Source: Doris montereyensis
Taxonomy: Eukaryota; Mollusca; Gastropoda; Nudibranchia; Dorididae
Assembly: GCA_037039925.1 (NCBI GenBank)
Contig: JAXRKP010000679.1
Location: 166,001 to 230,000 of the forward strand
Reading direction: 5' to 3'
Length of the DNA: 64,000 nucleotides
Positions 1 to 49,309 of the stretch are shown here, in pieces (positions within the stretch are counted from its first letter, which is position 1; every line of letters begins with the position of its first letter). The notes below the pieces were generated by a model. The model searched no databases, had not been told where the DNA came from, and saw only the letters and a program-made list of their open reading frames with translations. The position numbers and the translations under genes were made by a program.

Positions 1-26785
<26,785 letters not shown>

Positions 26786-27176
26786 TAATTACATTGATAT
26801 TTATGTTTTGTTTGTCATAATAATAGTTCCTGTCTGGGAATTTGAAATTGAAATGCTTTGTAAGATCTTTGAGTGTTGTTAATGATTCCCAATGATAATC
26901 ATCCATTGGTTTTAGATTTGGGTATATTTATTTATTTTTCAGTATTGTGACTTCTTTGTCCTTAAAATCACCAAAAAAGTCAAGCACAAAAAACCCCCCA
27001 AAAGTCTTTAAAAAACAAGGAAAACAACCCGAAACAATAAAAAAACACATGATGAAAGAAAAAGAAGAAAGTAAATAAAACAAAACCAAAGAAACAAAAC
27101 CCAAGAAACCCTGAAAAACCCAAGAAACAACATCCATAATTTTCAAACAAACTCTAGATATCATCAGAAGGACTGA

Positions 27177-27290
27177 TCAATTGATTAGAATTTACCCTGT
27201 CCACTATAGGTAGTGATCTCAAGGTTATATTTAGAAAAAATACCAAGATAAAAGATGCCAAGTGGAAAGGAAAGAAAGCAAGGAAGAAAA
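27177..27290 (+). repeat. Dispersed ~130-bp repeat, copy 2
   Basis: TTTACCCTGTCCACTATAGG and GTGATCTCAAGGTTAT, degenerate toward the end. Confidence 0.65.
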
Positions 27291-28373
27291 ATCAGTAATA
27301 GCATGGCTTTACAACCATTTCCACACGATAGAACAGTTTAACATGAATTTTCTAAACTTTCTATGCGTTTGTACTTACATTTACATGTATTTATTAGTTT
27401 TCTGAGAAGGTAGGTGGATTTAAAAAAACATTTTTTTTAAGGTTTAAACAAAAGGATTAATTAGTAAAGCTAAAAGAAATAGATAGTTTTCACTTGTGCT
27501 TTAAGAATTGTTGTCTTGATTTGTAAGTTTAGAATGAAAGAGTGTAAAAAGTAAATTTCATTAAGACTTTAGGAACAGGCGTTGATAATACTCGTAAAGC
27601 AATAGTTGGGGAAAGAAAATGGTCATAAGTTTCGTAAAACTGATCCAAATTTTGACAAATTTCGTCTGTCTCACTGGTACGAGTTGTTTTCATTTGTTAT
27701 CATCAAAAGTGTGTCATATCATTTTCATTTCGAAAAAGGTTTAAAAACAAGAAAATTGCTTTCCGTTGGCTGATACAATTCTCAATCAAATGTGTAGAGG
27801 TCTGTGAAGAGGCTTACCAAAGTGTTGTTACAACATTTTACCTTCGATGATATGAAACATTTCATGATAGTGGTAAAAGTAGTAATTTACTTGATGATCA
27901 CAGATCTAAATCTAAATCCTTTGACCTGAAGATCTACTTCTGCTCTACAGTAGTCAAAGCAACAAGACGAGAGTAATCCTCAGGGTTTGGGGATTTCTAT
28001 TGCTCTGTTACATTGAAGTCTAAAGTTTCATACCAATTAAACAACAAACTCTAGAGGACATTTGTCCATTGTTTTTCAGACACTTTCTTTCCCCCATATC
28101 TTTAAAAATCAAGGCATTTTCATAGGAATTACTTAAATACAGAAATACTTTATATTCATGTAAAAATTTGCAATAATCAAAACGTTTTCATGGGAATAAG
28201 TTAATATGGAAATGTTTGTAGAGGTAATGTTCATGTAATAATTTGCTCCTGTATTAATGTAAAATAAGGACAAAGCTCTCATTCTTGAAATCTTATTATG
28301 TAGAATGTTATTATATTGATGGTTTGTACTTTGTGACCTTACATTTCTGTCAAGGCTTTTTTTGAAAAGGATG

Positions 28374-28379
28374 AATAAA
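28374..28379 (+). terminator. Candidate polyadenylation signal AATAAA
   Basis: Canonical hexamer about 1.6 kb after the CCDC146 stop codon, in AT-rich sequence. No transcript support is available here. Confidence 0.35.
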
Positions 28380-28400
28380 TCATATTTACATTTTGCAGCA

Positions 28401-30246
28401 TGTACTGTTCATTCATTTGCGTTTTGTTGATGGAACGCACGTTGAGTTAATGTTTGTAGTCAGTGTCTTTTGTGTGAAACAAAATTTATGTTTCATTTTT
28501 CTAAGTCGTTTAAGCAAAGACACAATGCATTCTTTTTCATTTCGCCACGGTGGCAATGAGTACCAGGTGTAGGTGGGAAGTAAAACCAACCAGAGTGTGA
28601 TGTTGTATGACCTGTTGTGCTTCAGATACCATGATGACCTCTAGCTGCATTGGCCTTTCTGCCTAGAGGAGAAACTTTTCTGTATTGTTGTCATGCTTTA
28701 AGGTTGTAGTCATCTAGAAAGAGTAAAACTTAGTTGTAATTGTGTTCTGTCTACCACTCATACCTTCATATTATGCTGTAGAAAGAAAGAGACAGTTAGA
28801 AGGTGGATGTTGTATGACACGAGGGTCACCTTGACTCTATCAAGCCACGTCTTTCTTGGCTGTCCCTTAATCTTGTTGCCATTGAAGCTTTTCCTCTAGT
28901 AAATTGGGAAGTGCTCAAACAACTTTACTCCTTGTTGATGAATTCTTTTGAGTTGCACAATCAGGAGGAGAATCCTATTATTTTTTGGCATACAGCATGT
29001 GGTAGTGTTTGCCATTTCTTTCCATGCTGCCTTTACTTTTGTGTAGAACCCTAAAACGATCTAAGTACATATTTTGCTGCTAGGTTGACAGGAGGGCAAG
29101 ACTAAAATCCCATGTCTGCAATGAGGATCGAACTCGAGTCGCCTGGGTGGCAGTTATACACTCTGCTGACTGAGCATTCTTTGGTTCCAACCATTTCCCT
29201 GATGGTGGTGCTATGAATTTTGTCAAGTTTGATCAAAGTCCTGGGAGGCAGACACAAGACACCGTTGGGAATTCTTCTTCTTCTTCTTCATAATAATAAT
29301 AACTGACCAACTCAATTCTTGAGTATAACTGTCAGTGCGCATATTTTGATTAAAGCTAAAATATTAATCCAATTTTGGCTTTAAAGTAAGTGATGTGTTT
29401 GATTTAGTTTTTAAAGTCTTCAGTACTATTGCTGGGTTTTATTTCTGTTGGCAGTCCATTTCACAGCCTCACTGTACTAGGGTAAAATGAGTGCAGGTGA
29501 CAATAAATGTTTGAAGATGGAGCCATGTATTTTTAACAGCCTGATTGTTCTTGAGTTAAGTTTAAGCTGATCTAATGGAATAAACAGTTGGCCATTTATA
29601 GCCTTAAAGAAAACGTTAATTTTATTTCTGGCTCTAGTTCTTCTAAAGGTATTCATCGCAATTGGTTCATGTTGGATTACTGAGGTCAGGGCGGAGTACA
29701 GTATTTTATGGCTTTATGCTTTATGCCACTGAGACACTACACTTGTTGTGTATGCTGAACGAGGTCAATCTAAGACAGATATGGCTACCAGGGTTCTGAT
29801 GAAGCTGTGACAAGTAACAAGCTAAATAAATAAGCCAACAAGCTGATGGTGGAGTGAAAATTTCCAGAAACAAGAAGCCTGGCATTTCATTTAATCACAA
29901 GATTCAGGTTCGACAATTTGTAACCTTTATTTCTCTCCAGAAGATCAGGATCCTGTTTTGTTGTTAATATAGAAATGTTTGTATCTTGAGACTTTAATTT
30001 AGGTTCATATATGACATCAATACATGTACATGAATAGAAGGAATCATTGAAGGTGAATTGCATCAAACATAGGTAAGATGATATGTGCCTTTACCACAGC
30101 CTAAATGTCATTACCTAAAGTATAACTACAAAAGGAGATTTAACACATCTACAATCTCATAGTTATTGGTTCCTGAGGCAATTGATTTGTGTCTTATGAC
30201 CTGCATTTGAATTACTATGTTGTACTTGTACTGGTTTGGTAAAACA
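28401..30246. other. Intergenic region with decayed retroelement pieces
   Basis: No gene seen. The minus strand near 28890-28830 reads like a LINE C-terminal relic (GNKIKGQPRKTWLD). 29055-29185 minus has a tRNA-like head with TGCTCAGTCAGCAGAG and GAGTTCGATCC. Confidence 0.4.
29055..29185 (-). mobile_element. tRNA-like SINE head
   Basis: Minus-strand box A-like TGCTCAGTCAGC near 29178 and box B-like GAGTTCGATCC near 29136, separated by the spacing of a tRNA. The acceptor stem is not obvious, so this is probably a SINE remnant and not a working tRNA. Confidence 0.45.
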
Positions 30247-30795
30247 CTTTCCTACAAGAGTTAGCTGATGCCCAATTAGCCTCCAAGTACACTTTCCTAC
30301 AAGAGTTAGCTGATGCCCAATTAGCCTCCAAGTACACTTTCCTACAAGAGTTAGCTGATGCCCAATTAACCTCCAAGTACACTTTCCTACAAGAGTTAGC
30401 TGATGCCCAATTAGCCTCCAAGTACAGGTTGCTACAAGAGTTAGCTGATGCCCAATTAGCCTCCAAGCACAATTTGCTACAAGAGTTAGCTGATGCCCAA
30501 TTAGCCTCCAAGCACAGTTTGCTACAAGAGTTAGCTGATGCCCAATTAGCCTCCAAGTACCGTTTGCTACAAGAGTTAGCTGATGTCCAATTAGCCTCCA
30601 AGCACAGTTTGCTACAAGAGATAGCTGATGCCCAAATAGCCTCCAAGTACAGTTTGCTACAAGAGTTAGCTGATGCCCAATTAGCCTCCAAGTACAGTTT
30701 GCTACAAGAGTTAGCTGATGCCCAATTAGCCTCCAAGTACAGTTTGCTACAAGAGATAGCTGATGCCCAAATAGCCTCCAAGTACAGTTTGCTAT
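30247..30795. repeat. 45-bp minisatellite, about 12 copies
   Basis: Unit: CTACAAGAGTTAGCTGATGC then CCAATTAGCCTCCAAGTACA. Variants (TTTCCTAC versus TTTGCTAC) are grouped. The period of 45 leaves frames open on both strands (122, 231 and 237 residues), which I treat as artefacts. Confidence 0.95.
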
Positions 30796-30904
30796 AATAT
30801 GTATGTGCAACATACAAGAATTTGAAAGGTTTGTACTTAAATGGCATGAGAATGACACTGATGACCAGGAAGTACCGTGATTGCGACCTGTATAAGTTGA
30901 TAGT

Positions 30905-31190
30905 ATGAGATAAAAAACTATGTGCCAAATACTTATTTAAATTGATAGTAGGAGATCAAAAACTACGTGCCAAACACTTGTTTAAATTGATAGTAAGAGA
31001 TCAAAAACTACGTGCCAAACACTTGTTTAAATTGATAGTAAGAGATCAAAAACTACGTGCCAAATACTTGTTTAAATCGACAGTAGGAGATCAAAAACTA
31101 CGTGCCAAACACTTGTTTAAATTGATAGTAGGAGATCAAAAATTACCTGCCATACACTTGTTTAAATTGATAATAGGAGATCAAAACTAC
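30905..31190 (+). repeat. 45-bp minisatellite, direct arm, about 6 copies
   Basis: Unit: TTGATAGTAAGAGATCAAAA then ACTACGTGCCAAACACTTGT. Its reverse complement forms the next array. Confidence 0.95.
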
Positions 31191-31199
31191 TATCAACAT

Positions 31200-31535
31200 A
31201 ATCAGCTGTTTGGCACATCTTTTTGATCTCCTACTATCAACTTATACAGATGTTTGGCACGTAGTTTTGATCTCCCTACTATCAACTTATACAGATGTTT
31301 GGCACATAGTTTTGATCTCCTACTATCAACTTATACAGATGTTTGGCACATAGTTTTGATCTCCTACTATCAACGTATACAGATGTTTGGCACGTAGTTT
31401 TGATCTCCTACTATCAACTTATACAGATGTTTGGCACGTAGTTTTGATCTCCTACTATCAACGTATACAGATGTTTGGCACATAGTTTTGATCTTCTACT
31501 ATCAACTTATACAGATGTTTGGCACGTAGTTTTGA
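31200..31535 (-). repeat. 44-bp minisatellite, inverted arm, about 7-8 copies
   Basis: Unit: TTTGGCACGTAGTTTTGATC then TCCTACTATCAACTTATACA. The first ~30 bases are the reverse complement of the 30905-31190 unit, and the rest is diverged (ACTTATACAGATG in place of AATTTAAACAAGTG). Confidence 0.95.
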
Positions 31536-31639
31536 GATAGAATTCTAAGAGTGTAAGCTTGCTGATCTTAAAGTCTGCGCAGTAGAATAATAACTAACAT
31601 TAATAGCAACAAGGATTTTTGCTCTTTAGTAAGAGTGAG

Positions 31640-32125
31640 TCACACTCACACACTGGCCTCTACCAATGTCACCAAAATAGGCCACCAATCAACACACACT
31701 CCACCGTTCCTTGTCTTTTGACAACTTGAGCTTCTTCCAGGACATGCCACATTTCCCGAGGTATTTCGTCTCCATGTTGCTCATGACCTTACCTTTCTCC
31801 TTGCGGTGTGTGGGTTCCATTGCACTGCTCTTTTTGAAATGTTTGAATCTGGTTTCCAAAGGGTATGTCCTTACCATCTCCATTTTCATTTACCTATTTC
31901 TACTTTCATTTGAAGTTCTTTTTGTTTCTGATTTGTTCTCTGCCAAAGGTCTACATTGCTGTTTGATTGTCTTGTGCCATCCGATTCTCAGAATCTTTCT
32001 CAGGCATCCATTTATAGATATTACTTTTTGTGTTAGTAATGTAGTTTCTTGCCACAAGTTCTAGACATATAACATGTTTCGCTTTCTTGGAGGAGTACTG
32101 ATTTTATATTAGAGTTGAAAAAGTA
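31640..32125 (-). mobile_element. RTE-like LINE 3' relic
   Basis: The minus strand reads SNIKSVLLQ, then a W.W.GHTL-like segment and MSWKKLKLSKDKERWSVCVD, parallel to the C-terminal end of the fragment at 15118-15640 but more decayed. Confidence 0.7.
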
Positions 32126-32174
32126 TATTTTGTTCTGCTGGAGGGACAAATTTTTATCTTTCCAAGTTTTATTC

Positions 32175-33575
32175 ATTTGAAAGAAAGTTTCCCGTGCCCT
32201 GCCAATCCTTGCCTTGCTTCTGTGTTAAAGAAAGTTCTCTGTGCCCTACCAATCCTTCTGTGTTAAAGAAAGTTTCCTGTGCCCTGCCAATCCTTGCCTT
32301 GCTTCTGTGTTAAAGAAAGTTTCCTGTGCCCTGCCAATCCTTGCCTTGTTTCTGTGTTAAAGAAAGTTTCCTGTGCCCTGTCAATCCTTGCCTTGTTTCT
32401 GTGTTAAAGAAAGTTTCCTATGCCCTGCCAATCCTTGCCTTGCTTCTGTGTTAAAGAAAGTTTCCTGTGCCCTGCCAATCCTTGCCTTGCTTCTGTGTTA
32501 AAGAAAGTTTCCTGTGCCCTGTCAATCCTTGCCTTGTTTCTGTGTTAAAGAAAGTTTCCTGTGCCCTGCCAATCCTTGCCTTGCTTCTGTGTTAAAGAAA
32601 GTTCTCTGTGCCCTACCAATCCTTCTGTGTTAAAGAAAGTTTCCTGTGCCCTGCCAATCCTTGCCTTGCTTCTGTGTTAAAGAAAGTTTCCTGTGCCCTG
32701 CCAATCCTTGCCTTGTTTCTGTGTTAAAGAAAGTTTCCTGTGCCCTGTCAATCCTTGCCTTGTTTCTGTGTTAAAGAAAGTTTCCTATGCCCTGCCAATC
32801 CTTGCCTTGCTTCTGTGTTAAAGAAAGTTTCCTGTGCCCTGCCAATCCTTGCCTTGCTTCTGTGTTAAAGAAAGTTTCCTGTGCCCTGTCAATCCTTGCC
32901 TTGTTTCTGTGTTAAAGAAAGTTTCCTGTGCCCTGCCAATCCTTGCCTTGCTTCTGTGTTAAAGAAAGTTTCCTGTGCCCTACCAATCCTTCTGTGTTAA
33001 AGTTAAAGTTAAAGAAAGTTTCCTGTGCCCTGCCAATCCTTGCCTTGTTTCTGTGTTAAGAAAGTTTCTTGTGCCCTGCCAATCCTTGTCTTGTTTCTGT
33101 GTTAAAGAAAGTTTCCTGTGCCCTGCCAATCCTTGCCTTGTTTCTGTGTTAAAGAAAGTTTCCTGTGCCCTGCCAATCCTTGCCTTGTTTCTGTGTTAAA
33201 GAAAGTTTCCTGTGCCCTGCCAATCCTTGCCTTGTTTCTGTGTTAAAGAAAGTTTCCTGTGCCCTGCCAATCCTTGCCTTGTTTCTGTGTTAAAGAAAGT
33301 TTCCTGTGCCCTGCCAATCCTTGTCTTGTTTCTGTGTTAAAGAAAGTTTCCTGTGCCCTGCCAATCCTTGCCTTGTTTCTGTGTTAAAGAAAGTTTCCTA
33401 TGCCCTGCCAATCCTTGCCTTGTTTCTGTGTTAAAGAAAGTTTCCTGTGCCCTGCCAATCCTTGCCTTGTTTCTGTGTTAAAGAAAGTTTCCTATGCCCT
33501 GCCAATCCTTGCCTTGTTTCTGTGTTAAAGAAAGTTTCCTATGCCCTGCCAATCCTTGCCTTGTTTCTGTGTTGA
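32175..33575. repeat. 47-bp minisatellite, about 30 copies, with higher-order units
   Basis: Unit: TTAAAGAAAGTTTCCTGTGC then CCTGCCAATCCTTGCCTTG and TTTCTGTG. A shortened 38-bp variant (CTACCAATCCTTCTGTG) occurs at about 32224, 32591 and 32958. That 367-bp spacing equals seven 47-bp units plus one 38-bp unit, so the left part is a higher-order repeat. The right part is a near-homogeneous monomer run. Confidence 0.95.
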
Positions 33576-33614
33576 GAGTAAAAACTAAACGACTGGTTTT
33601 ATTTTACAAGTGTT

Positions 33615-33735
33615 TTTGTTTCATTGAAATTGACCGTCCACCATATGTGGTTGATCTCAGGGTGACTTAAGACACAGCAAGATGAAAGATGAAAGATAAG
33701 TGAAAGGAAAGAAGGGACTAACCAGTAACCCCCCC
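33615..33735 (+). repeat. Dispersed ~130-bp repeat, copy 3
   Basis: TTTCATTGAAATTGACCGTC, CCACCATATGTGGTTGATCT, AGATAAGTGAAAGGAAAGAA, ending at a C-run. Confidence 0.8.
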
Positions 33736-33820
33736 CCCCCCAACTAAATTGGCTAGTGTGAGTTGTCACCGTGAGTTTGGGATAGTCACAAGAACAAATA
33801 CTTGTACTTAAACCTGTGTG

Positions 33821-33822
<2 letters not shown>

Positions 33823-33878
<56 letters not shown>
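33823..33878. repeat. (TA)n microsatellite
   Basis: About 27 uninterrupted TA dinucleotides. Confidence 0.97.
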
Positions 33879-33935
33879 CTCCCATGTTATTTTTAATGGT
33901 TTGTTCAACATCCACTTCGTGTGTGTGTATGTGTG

Positions 33936-34362
<427 letters not shown>

Positions 34363-34379
34363 CAATGAGGAGGAAAAGG

Positions 34380-36160
34380 AGGTTGTTTAACAAGGACATT
34401 GAACTTAGTATAAGATGACCCGAGGAAAAAGACAACTGCACACGGTCCAAAAGAAAAGCAGCAAAAGATTAAGATTAGGGAATGAAAACTATTAGCGAAT
34501 AAAACTAAAACATTTGCCCCGCCCCAAAACATAGGGAGGTGATATATCAAACAAGAAAACTAAAAGAGAGGTACATGACTCCAAAAACACCCAAAAAATA
34601 GAAATATCAAAAACAGCAAAGCCAGACATGGATCTCTGGTATAATTTCATTTTCTTTTTTATTGAAATTGTAAAAAGAGGATCAACTATACAAAAATTAC
34701 ATTATTTTCACACATATGACTGTAATAAATTAACTAAAATAGTATGCATTTCGTTTGGTGACCTTAGCCCCTCAAGAATTCATATCTCAAGGGGAAGAAA
34801 AAATCAGTAACAACAAAAATAAATGTAAACAATAATAACATAAAAATCATTGAACTTCTTCACCTTATAAATATGAATGATGACGACATAAACATATGAT
34901 TATGAAATGAATGAGGAGGGTGAGAGGATGAGAATCTAAAAAATGAAAAAGAAAAGTGAAGTAAAAAACAATTTGATGAAAATAAAATGAAATGTCATTG
35001 CCATTCTTTAACTTCAACAAATTTCATTATTCTGTACATTTCAAGAGGTAAAATGTGATTTGAAAAAAAGAAAAGAAAAAAAAAAGAAAAAAGAAAAAAA
35101 AAGAGTGAGTATATAAAAGTATAACCAGTACAAAATCCCTGATATAACCACCACACAAACAAAAAAATACAGAAGACTACGCTTTCAAACAATACTATTA
35201 TTCCCGTCAGCATTAAAATTACAATTAAATAAACAAAATTACTAGACACTGTGAGTATGAACATAAAGTCGAGTTTGTGGACCTTTTTTAGTCACAGTCA
35301 CAGGGTGATGTTAAGTTTGTTTCTTTGAAGTAACCCTGTCCACCGTGGTGGTAATCTCAGGTGTGAGTGAATTTGAGGAGTGGCAAGTCCTACAGGTAGG
35401 TGGTGAAAAGACGCCTGGGAATGTTTTCTGAACTACGAAGGCAAGAGCAATCAACAGATCATAGACAACGAGACCACGTCCACTTAAATTGTAACTACTG
35501 TTTTTGGCTTTTGTTTTGTTTTTGAATTTCTTTCTTCACAAGAAAGTCAGAAAAGATAATTGATTATAGGTAAAAGGAAAAAAATAATTTCAATTTCAAA
35601 GCATTTGGGGGGGGGGGGGGGGGGGATATTATTTTATTAAAGTGTTTCAGTAAAGACATGCATGACGGGTAATACTGTAGAAGCTAAGCACGCAGATGAC
35701 ATCATCTTAAAGATGTCGAATCTTATGCAATTTTGATCTTCTGCATTGTCACAAATTGATCTGTCCACAAAAAAAAGAAAAAAAAAAAAAAGGAAGCATA
35801 CCCAAAGTTCGACACAATTTCTAGGGCATTTATGCTTTCATAATAATAATTATTCATGTTTTCAAGACATTAAATGCTGAAGGGTTCACAAGAATGTACC
35901 AATATTTCCTGAGGGAAGACGAACAATGCTCATCAAAGGATTTCACAAGGCATTCATAACAAAAAGGTAAAAATAAAATATTATTAGTAGTAGCAGTAGA
36001 TGTGTGTGGATTTCTGTAGCTTGCAGCAGTTTTCTAGTGAGGTGGGAAAATAAGGCATAGCCATAAACTTAAACAATTCTTGCCATTTTCTGAATGCACA
36101 AAACTAGAAGCACAAGAGGAAAGAAGTTGAGGAGATAAGGAAGAAAAAGTGGCACATAAA
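34380..36160. other. Intergenic AT-rich sequence
   Basis: No gene recognised. Contains a G-run at 35607-35625 and A-rich stretches, and one dispersed repeat copy at 35315-35405. Confidence 0.4.
35315..35405 (+). repeat. Dispersed ~130-bp repeat, copy 4
   Basis: TTTGAAGTAACCCTGTCCAC, GGTGGTAATCTCAGGTG, then CCTACAGGTAGG. Confidence 0.6.
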
Positions 36161-36167
36161 AGGCTGT

Positions 36168-36470
<303 letters not shown>

Positions 36471-36629
36471 CATAAGACAGAAGCGTACCCTCAAGCATTT
36501 GCTACTTGAAGAAATCGATCACAACTGATGTAAGGGGGATAACAATGAAAACAAAGGGCTCTATGAAAGAGCGAAGTCTTCACTATTCTGTTCAACAGAT
36601 TGTGTCCAACTCTGGGAGTGATAGACAAA

Positions 36630-36760
36630 GAAATTATGCATACACAGCTTACCTGAAGTCAAACAGTAAAGACAAAATGTAAAACTTGCATACACTCATA
36701 CACAGCTTACCTGAAGTCACACAGTAAAGACAAAATGTAAAATTTGCATAAACCAAAGCC
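36630..36760. repeat. ~60-bp tandem duplication
   Basis: Two copies containing CACAGCTTACCTGAAGTCA then ACAGTAAAGACAAAATGTAA. Confidence 0.85.
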
Positions 36761-37264
36761 ATTCTCTCTTGCACCATTAACTCCATCGACACAGTTGAAA
36801 TCATTCTTCGATCCTCTGGATTCATTCATCAATTACAGACACACATACAGACACACAGTATAGTATACACACACTTTCCAGAAATGACATCATCTCCTTG
36901 ATCTCAATTATCAGTCACTCATACTAGCCTATTTCCATTCCTTATCTAAACGTTGGAAATACAAAAGTTCATGAATATGCAAGAAATGTTCCCGCTGTAT
37001 CCTAAAATATAGATAACACTAATGGAAGCTGAACGCATATATCAAGATCTAATATGACAACAACAAAAAGAAGAAGATGATCTGCTTACGTTTTGATAAA
37101 CAGATATAATTTAGTCTTCAAAGGTAAAACCATTTGTTTGTTTAACTATGCCTGTGGGGCAGTTGAAATTAAAGGCTGCAGAGTGCATGCAAGGATTGTG
37201 TTTGTGTAGTCAAAAATAAACCCCCAAAAAATAACCTCAAAGATTATGAATCCTTTACAAGACT

Positions 37265-37445
37265 TTCAATCCTTTCTATCATAATATCATAATTCACCAC
37301 CACTCACAGTTCCAATTTCTTCAATCCTTTCTATCATAATATCATAATTCACCACCACTCACAGTTCCAATTTCTTCAATCCTTTCTATCATAATATCAT
37401 AATTCACCACCACTCACAGTTCCAATTTCTTCAATCCTTTCTAAC
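37265..37445. repeat. 55-bp tandem repeat, three copies plus a partial
   Basis: Units start at 37265, 37320 and 37375 with TTCAATCCTTTCTATCATAA and continue CACCACCACTCACAGTTCCA; copies are essentially identical, implying recent amplification. Confidence 0.95.
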
Positions 37446-38993
37446 CATTCTTGGCCGTTGTCATTGCAAAACTGCGGCATCTCAAAGGAAGCTCCCCTAG
37501 TTCCTAACAGAGCACGGCCAACAACGAAGAAAAGAGGAGAAACACAAGGAGGAAGTAACTCAAAGCTACCAATCTACAAAGCAATTGCAAACAGATGGCA
37601 TGCCATTAAACAAGCTTATTTTTCTTCTGCTTTCTTTGTTTCTATTGACTGCTAACAGAACAAAGTATGGACAAATTTGTAGAATTTCAGAACAAGGAGA
37701 TCTTCACATTTCTTCCACGTATTTCCAAACCTTACACAATACTACACACACATCCACTCTCAACTATTTACAATTCAGATTAATACACACACACACAAAC
37801 ACACATTATTCTGACACACCAGTTCTTGTTGCATATCACTTACTGATGCATAATATATGTAATATTGACGGTAAATCAATTCCTTCAGCAACACAATCAA
37901 CCTTGTACATATTATGTCAAACCTCAATCACAGTCAAATCTCAAGCTGGGAAGACAATCTTTTAAGTTTTAAGTTTTTTGTGCTGCTAGACGGGCAAGTT
38001 TTCATTGGAACAAAATAGTGAAAACATTCAATTAAAAAAATTATTAAAAAATGCAAGCAAACAATTGAGGGCAGAACTTACACGTGGCTCGTTATACATA
38101 TTCATTATTCTCATTACACATTTGTGACTACCCGTACGCATTTTCTCTTTTGATTCACAGTTCAAAGGTTGCTGGGGTTTCCATCTGCCCCCCCCCCCCA
38201 ACCGTTTTCCCTTTCTGCAGTTTCTGCACAGACCTTCTTCAAGATAAGTCACAGGGTGTGAAAGTCAGCTTACTTAAAAGAAAACTTTTGAATCATTCAG
38301 GACTGCCAACAGCTCTCAGAAAATTTGCTTTTTCCTCTTCTCTCTGGCACAACCACTGTGACTATACCACTTTTGCCACTTTCCCCAGACACAAGAAATG
38401 GAATCGACTTCAGGATCCAAGTAAGGTAAAAACGGTTTATCTAGACTTTCAATTTGGATTGAATGATCAGTGCTTCCAACGCATCCACTTTCCACGCATC
38501 CACAGTTCAAGTACAAGTCACATCCACCTGGCAACATTTTCTGGTCCCTGGATTTGTCATGAGTAATGAAAGTCACTTGCTAGCTTTTGTGTTGTTGTTT
38601 CCTTGCATTTGCTTTATTCCTCTTTTCTTGTTGCTTTTTATCATCACAAATTTAACAGAGCACAGAGTTTGTCAAATATGCAATTTCAACTTTCTAGACA
38701 ATATGATATCAAAATTTTGAACATATTCTCAAGTTTTTAAAATCACCTGTGCCATTTTAAATATATGTGCATCTAAAATAAAAAATAAAAAAGAAGGCAA
38801 CAAACTTTTCTAAAATAAGAAGGATGACAACAGCAAGGCACATGGTAAGACTGTTCAAACATTCACACATTCTATGGGCAATGGATGACAAGTTCACTAA
38901 AACTCTTCATGAAAATACGACATCAGTTTGAATTTGGATGAAGACAGCGGTCAAATGTTGCCAAACAGAGAGAAGATCTCTTCTTTTTTCTTC

Positions 38994-38999
38994 TTTATT
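38994..38999 (-). terminator. Candidate polyadenylation signal for LRIG
   Basis: AATAAA on the minus strand about 68 nt beyond the stop codon. A second hexamer lies at 38613-38618. Which is used cannot be told here. Confidence 0.35.
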
Positions 39000-39066
39000 T
39001 AGCGTTGAAACATTCAGGTGCTTCCCTAACCTACATATGTATCTGCTTTCAATGAGATGATGATAA

Positions 39067-48638
<9,572 letters not shown>

Positions 48639-48787
48639 CTTTGAAAAAATGAAAGGCATGGGAAATTAAGGACTTTAGTAGCCAAGTTGATGAGCATCGA
48701 GTTTACAAGGAAGGTACAGTAGCTGTTCATTTGAACACAACCATCTGATCTGATAGAATAATGGACTTTCTAATATTATTCTTTGAA

Positions 48788-48790
48788 GTC

Positions 48791-48822
<32 letters not shown>

Positions 48823-48890
48823 GTAATAATAATAATGTTATTATTATTATTATTATCATTATTATCGTCATTATCATCATCATCATTTTT
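48788..48890. repeat. (AAT)n / (ATT)n palindromic microsatellite
   Basis: (AAT)n is followed by (ATT)n and ATC repeats, giving a self-complementary block. Confidence 0.9.
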
Positions 48891-49309
48891 AGAGAAAGAG
48901 GGGGGGGGGAAGGAGTGGGAGACAGACAGACAGGCAAAGAGACAAGAAAGGTAGAAAAAGAAACAGACAAGACAAATACAGAAGAAGCTATGATTGACAG
49001 ACATAAAACAACAAAATGTACAAAAGAATGTGAATAATAACCCAAAGGCTAATCTGCATAAATCCTCCAGGCATATCTATGCCAGAACGTAAGCTTGACT
49101 GCAATCCTTCCTTATATTTATTTATTTACTTAAAACTTTTAAAATATCTCTTTTTTAATTTCAGCTAAACTCAGCCTCAGTAGTCCATTGATATTCCAAT
49201 AACAAAGTTTTAAATTGTTGGCCCCCAGTCACAAAACAGTTTAATATTAACTGACAATGCATTCCAATAACAAAGTTTTAAATTGTTGGCTTACTGCAAG
49301 TCAACTGAT

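Larger units (their letters stand above)
26786..28400 (+). other. CCDC146 3' untranslated region and flank
   Basis: AT-rich and without coding potential. It includes one copy of the dispersed 130-bp repeat (27177-27290). The 3' end is inferred from the AATAAA at 28374-28379. Earlier AATAAA-like hexamers exist, such as near 27073, so the true end is uncertain. Confidence 0.5.

Noticed and set aside
30163..30928. 231- and 237-residue minus-strand frames and a 122-residue plus-strand frame
   Set aside because: The 45-bp repeat unit is a multiple of three without stops, so all are by-products of the minisatellite.
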